Source: Noviherbaspirillum sp. UKPF54 (GTDB lineage Bacteria > Pseudomonadota > Gammaproteobacteria > Burkholderiales > Burkholderiaceae_D). Taken from it: a stretch of DNA of 64,000 nucleotides. A program made the position numbers and the translations under genes. The notes beneath the pieces were generated by a model that had not been told where the DNA came from, did no database searches, and saw only the letters and a list, made by a program, of their open reading frames with translations. Shown in pieces: positions 9,011-17,354 of the stretch; the stretch's first letter is position 1, and every line of letters begins with the position of its first letter. The DNA is taken from the NCBI RefSeq assembly GCF_007874125.1, contig NZ_CP040128.1, forward strand, positions 3,596,001 to 3,660,000, written 5' to 3'.

Positions 9011-9172
9011 TAGTGTCCTGAGTTAGAAGTTCGTTGAAAAATAAAACTGATGCAATGAGCGTCAGACGAGGCACAAACCGGAGCAAGGCCCGGGTGCCTT
9101 GCGAGGATTTGTAACGAAGGATGACGTTTATTTCATCGGTTTTATTCGACGGACTTCCAACTCAGGACACTA
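9011..9172. mobile_element. MITE-like 162-bp inverted-repeat element
   Basis: Ends tagtgtcctgagtt...aactcaggacacta are inverted repeats, 25 of 28 positions matching, and weaker complementarity continues inwards to a central stem gcaaggc/gccttgc, so the whole element can fold into one long hairpin. Each end is bordered by TA, as expected for TA target duplication of IS630/Tc1-mariner-type elements. There is no room for a transposase. The right end lies inside the 3' terminus of the AsmA-family gene. Confidence 0.7.
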
Positions 9173-11560
9173 TCTACCGAACAAGCCCTTCAGCTGGTCC
9201 TTGAGCTGATCCTGCACTTTTGCTTTTTCTTCTTCCAGCGCTTTTTGCGCTTTCGATTTCACTTCTTCCTTTTTCTCGTCGATGCGCTGCTTGGCCAGTT
9301 CGCTCGCCATGCCCGCGAAATCGATGCGCCAGCCGAGCGCCGCGAACGGCCCGCTCAGCCGCACCGGCACCGTCACGCCTCGCAACGCCTGCAGTTCCGG
9401 CCCGCCCTGCCCTTGCAGACTTTGCACCACCGTCGCGCGCACCAGATAGTCGAGCCGTTCCGCGCCAAGGTCGATATCGCCGGCGCCGCCGATGCGCATC
9501 AGGGGCGACTTGATGCTGAGGTCGTCGTTGTGCGCCACGCCGTTGGCGATGCGGAAGCTGCCGGACAGTTCGCTGAAGTCGGTCTTCTCGGCGGCCGAAC
9601 CCTGCCCGCTCTGCGCCGATGGTTGGCCGCTCCCCGTGTCGCCGCGGATTTCCCCGATCTTCGCCTTCGCGCTGCGCACCGCCTGCGCGATATTCACGCC
9701 GCGCACCGCGCCGTCGCGCAGTTCCATCCGCGCGGTCCCGTTCAATCCTTTCATCATTTGCGAGAAGGTGCCGCCGGCCGTCGTGACGTCGAGCTGCACA
9801 TTGCCCTTGCCCTCCAGCGTGTCCTTGTTGATCGCGTCCTTCAGCAGCGGGCCGACGTTGACGCCGGTAAGGCTTTGCCGCACCGCAAAACGCGCGGGCG
9901 TGCTCGCCGTGGCCGACAATGCGCCGGCCACGCTGCCTCCATAGAGGTTGGCGGCGAGCGGGCTGATGTCGAGCTTGCCGCCGGCGGCGTGCAGATCGAA
10001 GCGCACGTTCGAAGTCCGGATGTTTTTGACTTTCAAGGCGCCGACCCGCACGCTGCCGTCGGCGCGCAAGTCGCGCAGCGCGGTCAAGTCGATCGGCTTT
10101 TCCGGTGCATTCGGCTTGGGCGCGGCCGCAGCGGTTGCGGCCGGCTTGGCCTGGTAGCGGTCAAGATCGATGCGGTCGACGCCGATATCGAAGGTATAGG
10201 CGGCCGGGGAGAATTTCGTCAGGCCGAGTTTCGCATCGAATGCGCTTTCGTCGAGATGGCCCTTCAGTGCCGCCGACACCGTCTCCTTGCCGAGATTGAC
10301 GTGCGCGCTGCCGCCGGCTTTCAGCTTGAACGTGCCGCCGCCCGGGTTGGGCAAGGTGAAATCGGCAAGCAGGCTGGACAGATCGATCATGCCGGCGCCG
10401 AGATTGGCGGACAGCGGCGTGGTGAGCGTGCCGTCGATGGCGCTTCCTTCCTGCCTGCCCGACAGCGCGAGCGCCAGTTGCGGCGAGGTGAACAGCAGCT
10501 TGTCGATGTCGCCGGCAATGGCGCCGCTGATCTTCGCCTTCACGTCGCGCCTGGCGTCCTTCAAGGCGGCGTCCACCGTCAGCGCGGGCAGCTTGAATGC
10601 CTGCGGCGAGCCCTCGAACGACGGCGCGCCGAAACTGGCGCTGATGGCGCTGCCGGCCTGCGTGAGGCTGGCCGTGCCGCTAAGTTTGCCGCCGGACACC
10701 CGGGTGTCGGTGATCGCCAGCTGCGGCAGATCGAGCTTCACTTCCAGCGGCTCGCCGGCGCGCTTGCCGGCTGCGCTGAACTTGATGTCGTCCAGCGCGA
10801 AGCGCTTGCCGGTCGGCTTCAGGTCGGCGTTGCCGGCCAGCGTAAGCACGAGATCGCGGAAGTCGAGCACCGCGCCGGTCAGCTTGCCGTCCAGGCCCTT
10901 GAATACGTAGCGTCCCTGTTCCAGGTCCATGGTGAAGCCGGTGTCGAGCGCCAGCCTGGCATCGAGCGCCGGCTTGCCGCTTTTGATGCTGCTGGTCAAT
11001 TTCAGCTTGCTTGGCACGCCGCTGGCGATCTTGCCGGTTTCCAGGTTCAGGTCCGACAGCTCCAGCGTGCGTCCCTCCTTCTGGTCGTCATACAGAAGGT
11101 GCGCATGGCGGATGTCGACGCCGTCGATGTCGAACGCGACCTGCTGGCCGGATTCCTCGTTCTTCGACAGCAGGTCGTCGTAGTTGGCGCTGCCGTCCTC
11201 GCGCCGACGGATCTGCGCGCGCAAGCCGTCGATCTTCACCCGGTCGACCACCAGTTGCTTGCGCAACAGAGGAACCAGCGCGAGCGAGACCTTGGCGCTA
11301 TCCACCGACGCGAACTCGTCCCGGCTGTTGTGCTCGGAGATGCTGAGCTTGCCGAGATCGGCGCCCAGCCTGGGAAAGAAACTGAGCTTGATCTCGCCGG
11401 GGATGGACAGGGTGCGCTGCTTCTTTTCCTGCACCAGCCGGATAAGCAGCGGCTTGTAGTCGTTCGGGTCGAAGGTGGCGGCGATGAAGCCGGCAGCGGC
11501 CAGCAGCAGGCCGATCAGGGCAGCCAACGCGATGAGCAGATATTTGACGAGCTTGGGCAT
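9170..11560 (-). CDS. AsmA family protein
   Basis: A 796-residue AsmA-like protein. It has one N-terminal membrane anchor (residues about 5-28, LLIALAALIGLLLAAAGFIAA), then the conserved FDPNDYKPLL start of the AsmA domain, long beta-rich repeats, and an AsmA C-terminal domain around 560-740. A charged coiled segment rich in Lys, Glu and Gln follows. The family is periplasmic, inner-membrane anchored, and implicated in outer-membrane lipid homeostasis. The stop codon TAG is formed by the TA target plus the first G of the 9011-9172 element, so the native C-terminus may have been altered by a few residues. The ribosome site is weak. Confidence 0.92.
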   Translation of the reverse strand: MPKLVKYLLIALAALIGLLLAAAGFIAATFDPNDYKPLLIRLVQEKKQRTLSIPGEIKLSFFPRLGADLGKLSISEHNSRDEFASVDSAKVSLALVPLLRKQLVVDRVKIDGLRAQIRRREDGSANYDDLLSKNEESGQQVAFDIDGVDIRHAHLLYDDQKEGRTLELSDLNLETGKIASGVPSKLKLTSSIKSGKPALDARLALDTGFTMDLEQGRYVFKGLDGKLTGAVLDFRDLVLTLAGNADLKPTGKRFALDDIKFSAAGKRAGEPLEVKLDLPQLAITDTRVSGGKLSGTASLTQAGSAISASFGAPSFEGSPQAFKLPALTVDAALKDARRDVKAKISGAIAGDIDKLLFTSPQLALALSGRQEGSAIDGTLTTPLSANLGAGMIDLSSLLADFTLPNPGGGTFKLKAGGSAHVNLGKETVSAALKGHLDESAFDAKLGLTKFSPAAYTFDIGVDRIDLDRYQAKPAATAAAAPKPNAPEKPIDLTALRDLRADGSVRVGALKVKNIRTSNVRFDLHAAGGKLDISPLAANLYGGSVAGALSATASTPARFAVRQSLTGVNVGPLLKDAINKDTLEGKGNVQLDVTTAGGTFSQMMKGLNGTARMELRDGAVRGVNIAQAVRSAKAKIGEIRGDTGSGQPSAQSGQGSAAEKTDFSELSGSFRIANGVAHNDDLSIKSPLMRIGGAGDIDLGAERLDYLVRATVVQSLQGQGGPELQALRGVTVPVRLSGPFAALGWRIDFAGMASELAKQRIDEKKEEVKSKAQKALEEEKAKVQDQLKDQLKGLFGR

Positions 11561-11724
11561 GGTTCAGTCCGGGGAAATAGCAAGCGATGAAATGCGCGGC
11601 CGGCGCGGCCCTTGTTCGATCTTCAAGCTGATGCAAAAAACCCATTGTATAAGACTACATATTGCGATAATGGCGGTTTTACGTTTTGTATAAGGCTCTC
11701 GCCAGAGCCGGCTCCCCGACCGCA

Positions 11725-12225
11725 ATGACTCCATCCGACAAACCCGATTCCGCACGGCGCGCCGCGCCCGCTTTCGCCGTGCGCAATTCCACCGTCCACG
11801 GCAAGGGCGTGTTTGCCACGCGCAAGATCGCCGCCGGCAGCCTGATCGTCGAATACGAGGGCGAGCGCATCAGCTGGAAAGAGGCGGTGCGGCGCGAAAA
11901 CAAGAAGGCGCCCGGCGACTTCCACACGTTTTTCTTCAGCCTGGAAAGCGGCAAGATCATCGACGGCGGCAGCCAGGGCAACGACGCGCGCTGGATCAAC
12001 CATTCCTGCGAGCCGAACTGCGAGGCGCGCGAAGAGGACGGCCGCGTCTTCATCTACGCGCTGCGCGATATCCGGCGCGGCGAGGAATTGAATTACGACT
12101 ACGGACTGATCCTGGAACAGCGCCACACGCCGGCCCTGAAGCGCGCGTATGCCTGCCTGTGCGGCGCGCCGGGCTGCCGCCATACGCTCTTGGCGCCGAA
12201 ACGGAAAAGGAAGGCGGCGGCGTGA
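11725..12225 (+). CDS. SET-domain protein-lysine methyltransferase
   Basis: About 166 residues, a nearly minimal SET domain. Visible motifs are the N-terminal GKGVFATRKI, the SAM/lysine-site NHSCEPNCEA, the ELNYDYG motif, and a C-terminal cysteine-rich post-SET-like CLCGAPGCR. The enzyme should transfer a methyl group from S-adenosylmethionine to a lysine of a protein, but its target in this bacterium is unknown. The ATG at 11725 begins a polar leader; a TTG 13 codons earlier is possible. No good ribosome site is seen for either. It is divergent from the AsmA gene. Confidence 0.9.
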   Translation: MTPSDKPDSARRAAPAFAVRNSTVHGKGVFATRKIAAGSLIVEYEGERISWKEAVRRENKKAPGDFHTFFFSLESGKIIDGGSQGNDARWINHSCEPNCEAREEDGRVFIYALRDIRRGEELNYDYGLILEQRHTPALKRAYACLCGAPGCRHTLLAPKRKRKAAA

Positions 12226-12227
12226 GT

Positions 12228-12257
12228 GCGCCGGCGCTTACGATAGCGAGCCGGCGC
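12228..12257. other. GC-rich hairpin between convergent genes
   Basis: Arms gcgccggc (12228-12235) and gccggcgc (12250-12257) form an 8-bp perfect stem with a 14-base loop exactly between the SET gene stop and the siaD stop. There is no T-run on either strand, so a role in bidirectional termination is only a possibility. Confidence 0.35.
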
Positions 12258-12259
12258 CG

Positions 12260-13045
12260 TTACGGCGCGACCTCGTAGCGGTCGCGTCCGGCGTGCTTGG
12301 CCGCGTATAGCGCCGCGTCGGCGCGGTTGATGGTTTCGGAAATGCTTTCGCCCTGCCGGCGCTCGGCGATGCCGAAGCTGGCCGTCACGCAGATCTGCGC
12401 CTGGCCGGCGCGCACGCGCAAGGCGCCGACGGCGGCATGGACGCGCTCGATCATGTTCACCGCCTCGTCCGCGCCGATTTCCGGCATGATGATCAGGAAC
12501 TCCTCGCCGCCCCAGCGGCCGCAGGAGTCATATTCGCGCACGCTGGATTCGATCACGCGCGCCAGCTCGACCAGCGCCTTGTCGCCCGCCTCGTGGCCGT
12601 GCTCGTCGTTGATCGACTTGAAGTGGTCGACGTCCAGGATCGCCAGCACGAGCGGGCGGCCCAGGCGTTCGGCGCGCGCCGTTTCCGCCTTCAGGCGCTC
12701 CATCAGCATGCGCCGGTTGCCGATTCCGGTCAGCGCATCCTTGGTCGAGGCCTCTTTCAGGGCCTCATTGAGGTCGCGCATCATCAATTGGTAACGGTCT
12801 GAAATCCGGGCCAGCCGCTCCAGCTGGCGCAACTGCTTGCTGTAGCGCTCCGACAGCGACAGCTGATTTTCCCGGCTGGCGGTCTGAAAGCGGTCCGAGA
12901 TGCGGGTGATGCGCTCCATCTGGTACACCGCGTCGCGAAATTCCACATACAGGCGCGACAGTGCCTGCCGCAGCGGATGATCGGCATACAGCGGGTCTTC
13001 CAGCAGGCTCTCGACGGTTCTCTCCAGCTGGCGGTCGTCGCGCAT
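12260..13045 (-). CDS. siaD: SiaD-like diguanylate cyclase
   Basis: About 261 residues. The helical N-terminus (1-100) contains two repeats of an RITRISDRFQ / RLARISDRYQ motif, then a GGDEF domain begins at KDALTGIGNRR. The active site is GGEEF (RWGGEEFLII), and REYD five residues before it fits an RxxD inhibitory site, so it should make c-di-GMP and be product-inhibited. No membrane segment is seen. The ATG at 13045 has GGAGTGA upstream and lies two bases past the siaC stop. Gene order and the helical repeats identify it as SiaD; in Pseudomonas SiaD is activated by unphosphorylated SiaC. Confidence 0.93.
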   Translation of the reverse strand: MRDDRQLERTVESLLEDPLYADHPLRQALSRLYVEFRDAVYQMERITRISDRFQTASRENQLSLSERYSKQLRQLERLARISDRYQLMMRDLNEALKEASTKDALTGIGNRRMLMERLKAETARAERLGRPLVLAILDVDHFKSINDEHGHEAGDKALVELARVIESSVREYDSCGRWGGEEFLIIMPEIGADEAVNMIERVHAAVGALRVRAGQAQICVTASFGIAERRQGESISETINRADAALYAAKHAGRDRYEVAP

Positions 13046-13047
13046 CT

Positions 13048-13428
13048 TCACTCCACCCGGCAGGAAATCGAGAACGGAAACGTGCAATCCTCCTTGAACT
13101 CCTCAGCCAGCTCGGCCACCCGCTCGTTCTGTTCATCGTAGAACCAGTTGACCGCGACCTGGCGCCCCTTGCCGTGCGCTTCCTCCAGCATGTCGAAGAT
13201 GTCCATCATCGCCTTCACGCTGCTGGTGTTCAGGTACAGCAGGTACAGGTTGAGCGTCAGCGGCCGATCGCCGGCGCCGAGATAGCGTTCGATCCAGTCC
13301 AGCACCGGAGAGAACAGCTCGAAAGAATTTTCCGGGTAGGAGTCGCCGCGCATTTCCAGCGTTCCGGCCGCATGGCTGGTACAGATGGCGGGCGTCGATT
13401 GCGTGCTTTCGATTTTCAAGTCGTTCAT
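13048..13428 (-). CDS. siaC: SiaC-like DUF1987 regulator
   Basis: A 126-residue DUF1987 protein. The conserved YLNTSSVKAMMDIF block contains the Thr/Ser pair that in the Pseudomonas system includes the residue phosphorylated by SiaB and dephosphorylated by SiaA. The fold is STAS-like. Known function from that system: unphosphorylated SiaC binds and activates SiaD. The ATG is preceded by AGAAGGAAA; an ATG two codons upstream is out of frame. It lies between siaB and siaD with tight spacing, consistent with a four-gene operon. Confidence 0.9.
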   Translation of the reverse strand: MNDLKIESTQSTPAICTSHAAGTLEMRGDSYPENSFELFSPVLDWIERYLGAGDRPLTLNLYLLYLNTSSVKAMMDIFDMLEEAHGKGRQVAVNWFYDEQNERVAELAEEFKEDCTFPFSISCRVE

Positions 13429-13454
13429 TGCATTTCCTTCTATTGCGTATCCGC

Positions 13455-13997
13455 TTACATCACCACGCGCATGCTGAAAAACGCGCGCTCGTCGCCGACT
13501 GCCTGGACCGAGCAGACCAGCGGCTCGGCCGCCTTGCGCGCCATGTCGATCAGGCCAAGGCCGGCGCCGGTGACGGCGCCGTCGTCGCGCGGCTTGCGCA
13601 GCTGCTCCTTGTATTCCGCCTTCAGCCGCGCCTTGTCCATGGCGGCCAGCGCGGCGACGCGCGCGGCGAGCGCCTGCCCGTCGGCCGCATCGACGATGTT
13701 GCCGGCCGAGACCACGTAGCGCCCGAGCGCGTCGCGCGAAATCACCACCGTGGCCGACACTTCGGCATCGTTCCAGCCCTTGGCCGCCGCATAGTGGCGG
13801 ATATTCTGCGTCAGCTCGATATACGCGCCGAACACGTCCATCGCGGACGACGGCGTCGCGTTTTCGCGCTGCATGTAGTTGCGCAGCGCGTTGCCGATCT
13901 CCTCGATCAGGCTCTTGGTCAGCGGACCGTTAAAGCACAGCATGATGCGCTGCTGGTCATAGGTCTGCTGCAGTGAAAACAGGTCGATCAAGCCCAT
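13455..13997 (-). CDS. siaB: SiaB-like protein kinase
   Basis: A 180-residue SiaB family kinase with a GHKL/HATPase-like fold. An N-box-like segment is seen at IELTQNIRHYA, and a glycine-rich GAVTGAGLGLIDMARKA motif lies near the C-terminus. Known role from the Pseudomonas system: it phosphorylates SiaC and so turns SiaD off. The ATG lies 18 bases downstream of the siaA stop with a GGGAG site (ctccc on the plus strand). No membrane segment or signal peptide is seen. Confidence 0.9.
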   Translation of the reverse strand: MGLIDLFSLQQTYDQQRIMLCFNGPLTKSLIEEIGNALRNYMQRENATPSSAMDVFGAYIELTQNIRHYAAAKGWNDAEVSATVVISRDALGRYVVSAGNIVDAADGQALAARVAALAAMDKARLKAEYKEQLRKPRDDGAVTGAGLGLIDMARKAAEPLVCSVQAVGDERAFFSMRVVM

Positions 13998-14015
13998 GAA
14001 GTCTCCCGGAGCGAG

Positions 14016-16007
14016 TTATGCAAAGCGAAAGCACACTATCGTAATGTCGTCGCGCTGCGGATGGCTGCCCTGGTAGGCCGCCAAGGTGGAAGCAAACGCG
14101 CCGCTCTGTTCGGCCAGCGGCCGGTTGGCATGCCGCTGCAGCATTTCCACGAAACGCGCATTGCCGAAACCGAAGCCTTTTTCGCCGCCGGCCTGGTCGA
14201 GGAAGCCGTCGGTGGTCAGGTAAAAAGTGCGGGACGGCAGCAGCGCGACGCGCTCGTTATGATACCGGCCGGGCTGGCGCTCGCCCAGCGAGCGGCGCGC
14301 GCCCTTGACGGCGTCGACTTCCATGCCGTCGCACCAGTAGAGCGCGATCCGGGCGCCGGCGAAGGTCACCTGGCGCGACGCCAGATCGACGTAGGCCAGG
14401 CCCGCATCCATCATGGTCGCGACGTGGCGCGCCTCGCCGTCGGCCTGCAGCATGGCGCGCACCGCCTGGTCCGTGCGCGCCAGTATGCCCGCCGGATCGG
14501 CCGCGCCGGCTTCGTCGATTGCCTGGTCGAGCGCCGCGCGTGCCAGCATCGTCATGAATGCGCCGGGAACGCCGTGCCCGGCGCAATCGACCACGCCCAA
14601 GAGGCAGCCGCCCTCGACTTCCCTGTATACATAGAAGTCGCCGCCGACCACGTCGCGCGGGCGCCACAGCACGAAATGATTGTCGCCCAGCGCGCTGACG
14701 AGCTGACGGTCCGGCAAGATCGCGCGCTGGATCAGGCTGGCGTACGAGATCGAATCGCTGATCTTCTTGTGCGCGGCGGCCATTTCCTTGTTCGCCGCCA
14801 GCAGCTCGCCGGTGCGCTCGCGCACCTTGTCTTCCAGTTCCTCGGTATGGCTGCGCACCTTGTGCGCCATGGCGCCGAAGGCAGCCGTCAGCTCGCCGAT
14901 TTCGTCGTTGCGCGGCGCCGGCAGCGCCACCGAGTAATTGCCGGCGGCCATCTGCTGCGCCGACTGCTTGAGCCGCAGCAGCGGCCGCAGCACTAGCCGG
15001 TCGACCGCGAACGAAAAGCCGACTACCACCACCGCGAGCAGCGCCATGGCCGCCAGCGCGATCCATCTGAGCACGCCGGTATCGATCACGTTGGCCACGT
15101 CGAGGTCGACCGCGGTCAGCACATGCCATTTCAGCTCGGGAATGTAGGACACGGCGAACACCTGGTTCTTGCCATCGAGGCGGGCCGAAAACATTTCGGC
15201 GCTGCCGGGGGTACGCATGGCAGCGTTCAGCGCCGCCTGCGCCGCGGCGACGTCGGCGGGGCGCTGCAGCAAACCGAACAGCGACTTGTCGCTGGCGGCC
15301 GCGCCGGTGCCGGAATTGAACGCGATGTGCCGGTGGTCCGGATGTGCCTGAATCGCACCGGTGGCATCGACGATCATGGGCGTCACGCCCGGCTCGCTGG
15401 TGCCGATGAAGTCGCGCAGGAAGGCCGACAAGTCCAGCCCGGAACCGGCCAGGCCGATGTTGCGCTCGCCATCCCGGATCATCATGTTGAACCAGACCTT
15501 GGTCACGCCCAGCTTGACGTCCGGATCGACATTGATGTTGAACGGACGGTCGCTCTTGATGGTGTTGAAAAACCATGCGTCGTGGCTATCGTCCGGCTTC
15601 AAGCGGTAGCGCGGCTCGATGCTGAATGCCGACCGGGCATCGTTGAAGTAATAATTGTTCGACAGCGCGGAAACCAAAAAATAGGAGTGGTCCTGGAAGT
15701 CGCGGCGAAAGCTTTCCGCTTCCTCGAAGGCGCGCGCCTTCTTAGTGGCGTCGGTGTCGTCCTGCATCCATTGCCGGATCGCCTGCGACGCGGCCAGGCG
15801 CGATGACAATGCCAGCTCGCGCGTGACCGGCGCCAGGATACGCTCACGCTTGAGCAGAGTGAAGTTGCGGGTGTAGGCGGTGCCGAGATGGGAGCGGATC
15901 GAATTGACGGCTTGCCATCCGATCAGCGCCGCCAGCAGCAGCACCAGGATGCAGGTGATCAGCAGCGCAAGAACCGATTTCCCGCGTAGTCCCAGTGCCG
16001 CCCGCAT
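14016..16007 (-). CDS. siaA: SiaA-like membrane PP2C/SpoIIE phosphatase
   Basis: About 663 residues. Transmembrane segment 1 is at about 10-32, then a large periplasmic sensor of the Cache type (about 35-290), transmembrane segment 2 at about 315-335, a HAMP linker (LRLKQSAQQMAAGNYSV), a coiled coil, and a C-terminal SpoIIE/PPM phosphatase domain. The phosphatase has the metal-ligand motifs GGDFYVY and GVVDCAGHGVPGAFM. It should dephosphorylate SiaC in response to an external signal. The ATG at 16007 has GGAG seven bases upstream; eleven more in-frame codons upstream lack a ribosome site. It is the first gene of siaABCD. Confidence 0.93.
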   Translation of the reverse strand: MRAALGLRGKSVLALLITCILVLLLAALIGWQAVNSIRSHLGTAYTRNFTLLKRERILAPVTRELALSSRLAASQAIRQWMQDDTDATKKARAFEEAESFRRDFQDHSYFLVSALSNNYYFNDARSAFSIEPRYRLKPDDSHDAWFFNTIKSDRPFNINVDPDVKLGVTKVWFNMMIRDGERNIGLAGSGLDLSAFLRDFIGTSEPGVTPMIVDATGAIQAHPDHRHIAFNSGTGAAASDKSLFGLLQRPADVAAAQAALNAAMRTPGSAEMFSARLDGKNQVFAVSYIPELKWHVLTAVDLDVANVIDTGVLRWIALAAMALLAVVVVGFSFAVDRLVLRPLLRLKQSAQQMAAGNYSVALPAPRNDEIGELTAAFGAMAHKVRSHTEELEDKVRERTGELLAANKEMAAAHKKISDSISYASLIQRAILPDRQLVSALGDNHFVLWRPRDVVGGDFYVYREVEGGCLLGVVDCAGHGVPGAFMTMLARAALDQAIDEAGAADPAGILARTDQAVRAMLQADGEARHVATMMDAGLAYVDLASRQVTFAGARIALYWCDGMEVDAVKGARRSLGERQPGRYHNERVALLPSRTFYLTTDGFLDQAGGEKGFGFGNARFVEMLQRHANRPLAEQSGAFASTLAAYQGSHPQRDDITIVCFRFA

Positions 16008-16162
16008 TTTTTCTCCGCATGATTGTGGACGGAATGCCAAGCGCCCTGGCCGTCCTCCGGTCTAGTCGAACTGGGCGCGAATTCCCGCCCTCGCATCGCC
16101 AAGCCGGCAAATCGGCTTGATTTCCGGAAATTCTGCCAGTCATTGCGGCAACGCGCAAATAC

Positions 16163-16486
16163 TCAGGCAAATCCGCCGAGCTGCCAGGCAAGGAAGACGG
16201 CCAGCGCCACCACGATGGTGACCAGCTGGCGGCGCGTGGCGGCGCAGACCGCGATCGCGGCTAGGGAGGCGACCAGTTGCGGATTGTGCAAGGACAATTC
16301 CATGCCGCCGCCGTGCGGCGCCAGCACCATCGGCACGATAATCGCCGTCAGCACCGTCACCGGCACGAAACCGAGCGCCTGCTGCAGCAGCGGCGGGAAC
16401 ACGGCGCGGCTGCCGAGCACGAAGATCGCCGCCTTGATGAAGACCGTGACGGCGGCCATGCCGAGAATCATTACCGTGTAGTTCAT
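16163..16486 (-). CDS. azlD: AzlD-type branched-chain amino acid permease subunit
   Basis: A 107-residue membrane protein with about four hydrophobic segments, typical of AzlD, the small partner of AzlC in branched-chain amino acid export. It has the family-typical LGFVPVTVLTAIIVPMVL region. Its ATG overlaps the azlC stop by 4 bases (ATGA), so the two are translationally coupled and form a two-subunit exporter in the inner membrane. Confidence 0.9.
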   Translation of the reverse strand: MNYTVMILGMAAVTVFIKAAIFVLGSRAVFPPLLQQALGFVPVTVLTAIIVPMVLAPHGGGMELSLHNPQLVASLAAIAVCAATRRQLVTIVVALAVFLAWQLGGFA

Positions 16487-17211
16487 GCCGCGTCCCTCCT
16501 TTTCAATTGCGGCTGCGGCCGCATGCGCAGCAATGCCATGCCGACGGTCACGCCGATCAGCACGGCGGACATCAGCCCCAGCTTGTAAGGCAGCTCGCGC
16601 AGCATAAAGGCGAACAGGCCGGCCGCGAGTGCGGCACCGAAATGCGGAATGCGGTTCAGCTGCGGCACCACGATCGCGATGAAGGTGGCCACCATCGCGA
16701 AGTCGAGGCCGAGCGACTGCAATTGCGGAAACGCTTCGCCGAACAGCAGGCCGGCCAGCGTCCACAATTGCCAATTGAGGTACATGGCCAGCCCGGAACC
16801 GAGGAAATACCAGTGCCCGAGCCTGGTGTCGGCGTGCGTGCCGTAATAGCCGTTCATCACCGCGAAGGTTTCGTCGGTCATCAGAAAGCCGAGGGCCCAG
16901 CGCCAGCGCGCCGGCAGGTGCGCCACGCGCGGCAGCAGGGTTGCCGCATACAGCATGTGGCGCAGGTTGACGATGAAGGTGGTGAGCCAGATCACCAGCA
17001 GCCCGGCGTGGCCGGCCGCCAGGCCGACCGCGATGAATTGGCTGGAGCCGGCGAAGACGCCCATCGACATCAGCTGCCCCTGCCATGCTGCCAGCGGTCC
17101 GGAGGCAACCAGGGCGCCGAAGATCACGCCGAACGGGGCGGCACCGACCATCATCGGCAGCGTGTCGCGCGCGCCGGCGGCCAGGCTGGAAAAACGGGTG
17201 GAATGCGGCAT
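16483..17211 (-). CDS. azlC: AzlC family branched-chain amino acid permease
   Basis: About 242 residues with seven or eight membrane segments. AzlC hallmarks are APFGVIFGALVASG near the N-terminus, MGVFAGSSQFIAVGL, and the MTDETFAVMNGYY block. With AzlD it should export branched-chain amino acids or analogues across the inner membrane. The chosen ATG begins MPHSTRF and has AAGGA eight bases before it; a longer frame upstream lacks membrane-protein character. It is divergent from the EamA transporter gene. Confidence 0.93.
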   Translation of the reverse strand: MPHSTRFSSLAAGARDTLPMMVGAAPFGVIFGALVASGPLAAWQGQLMSMGVFAGSSQFIAVGLAAGHAGLLVIWLTTFIVNLRHMLYAATLLPRVAHLPARWRWALGFLMTDETFAVMNGYYGTHADTRLGHWYFLGSGLAMYLNWQLWTLAGLLFGEAFPQLQSLGLDFAMVATFIAIVVPQLNRIPHFGAALAAGLFAFMLRELPYKLGLMSAVLIGVTVGMALLRMRPQPQLKRRDAA

Positions 17212-17354
17212 GAACGAATCCTTGTATTGGGGGTGAAATGGTAATGCGGCGACGCCGGGGACGCTTGGATATTCTTGCGCGGCGTGCATGGCCGGCAGAA
17301 TGTGCGCGTGCCGCTTACAATCTTGTCTTCATTTTCCGCATTCCCCGGCCATTC

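Noticed and set aside
9245..11590. 780-codon plus-strand frame opposite the AsmA gene
   Set aside because: His/Arg/Gly/Ala-rich and without motifs; shadow of the AsmA frame.
16100..16119. Hairpin caagccg/cggcttg near the azlD stop
   Set aside because: Only 7 bp and no T-run on either strand, so termination is not supported.
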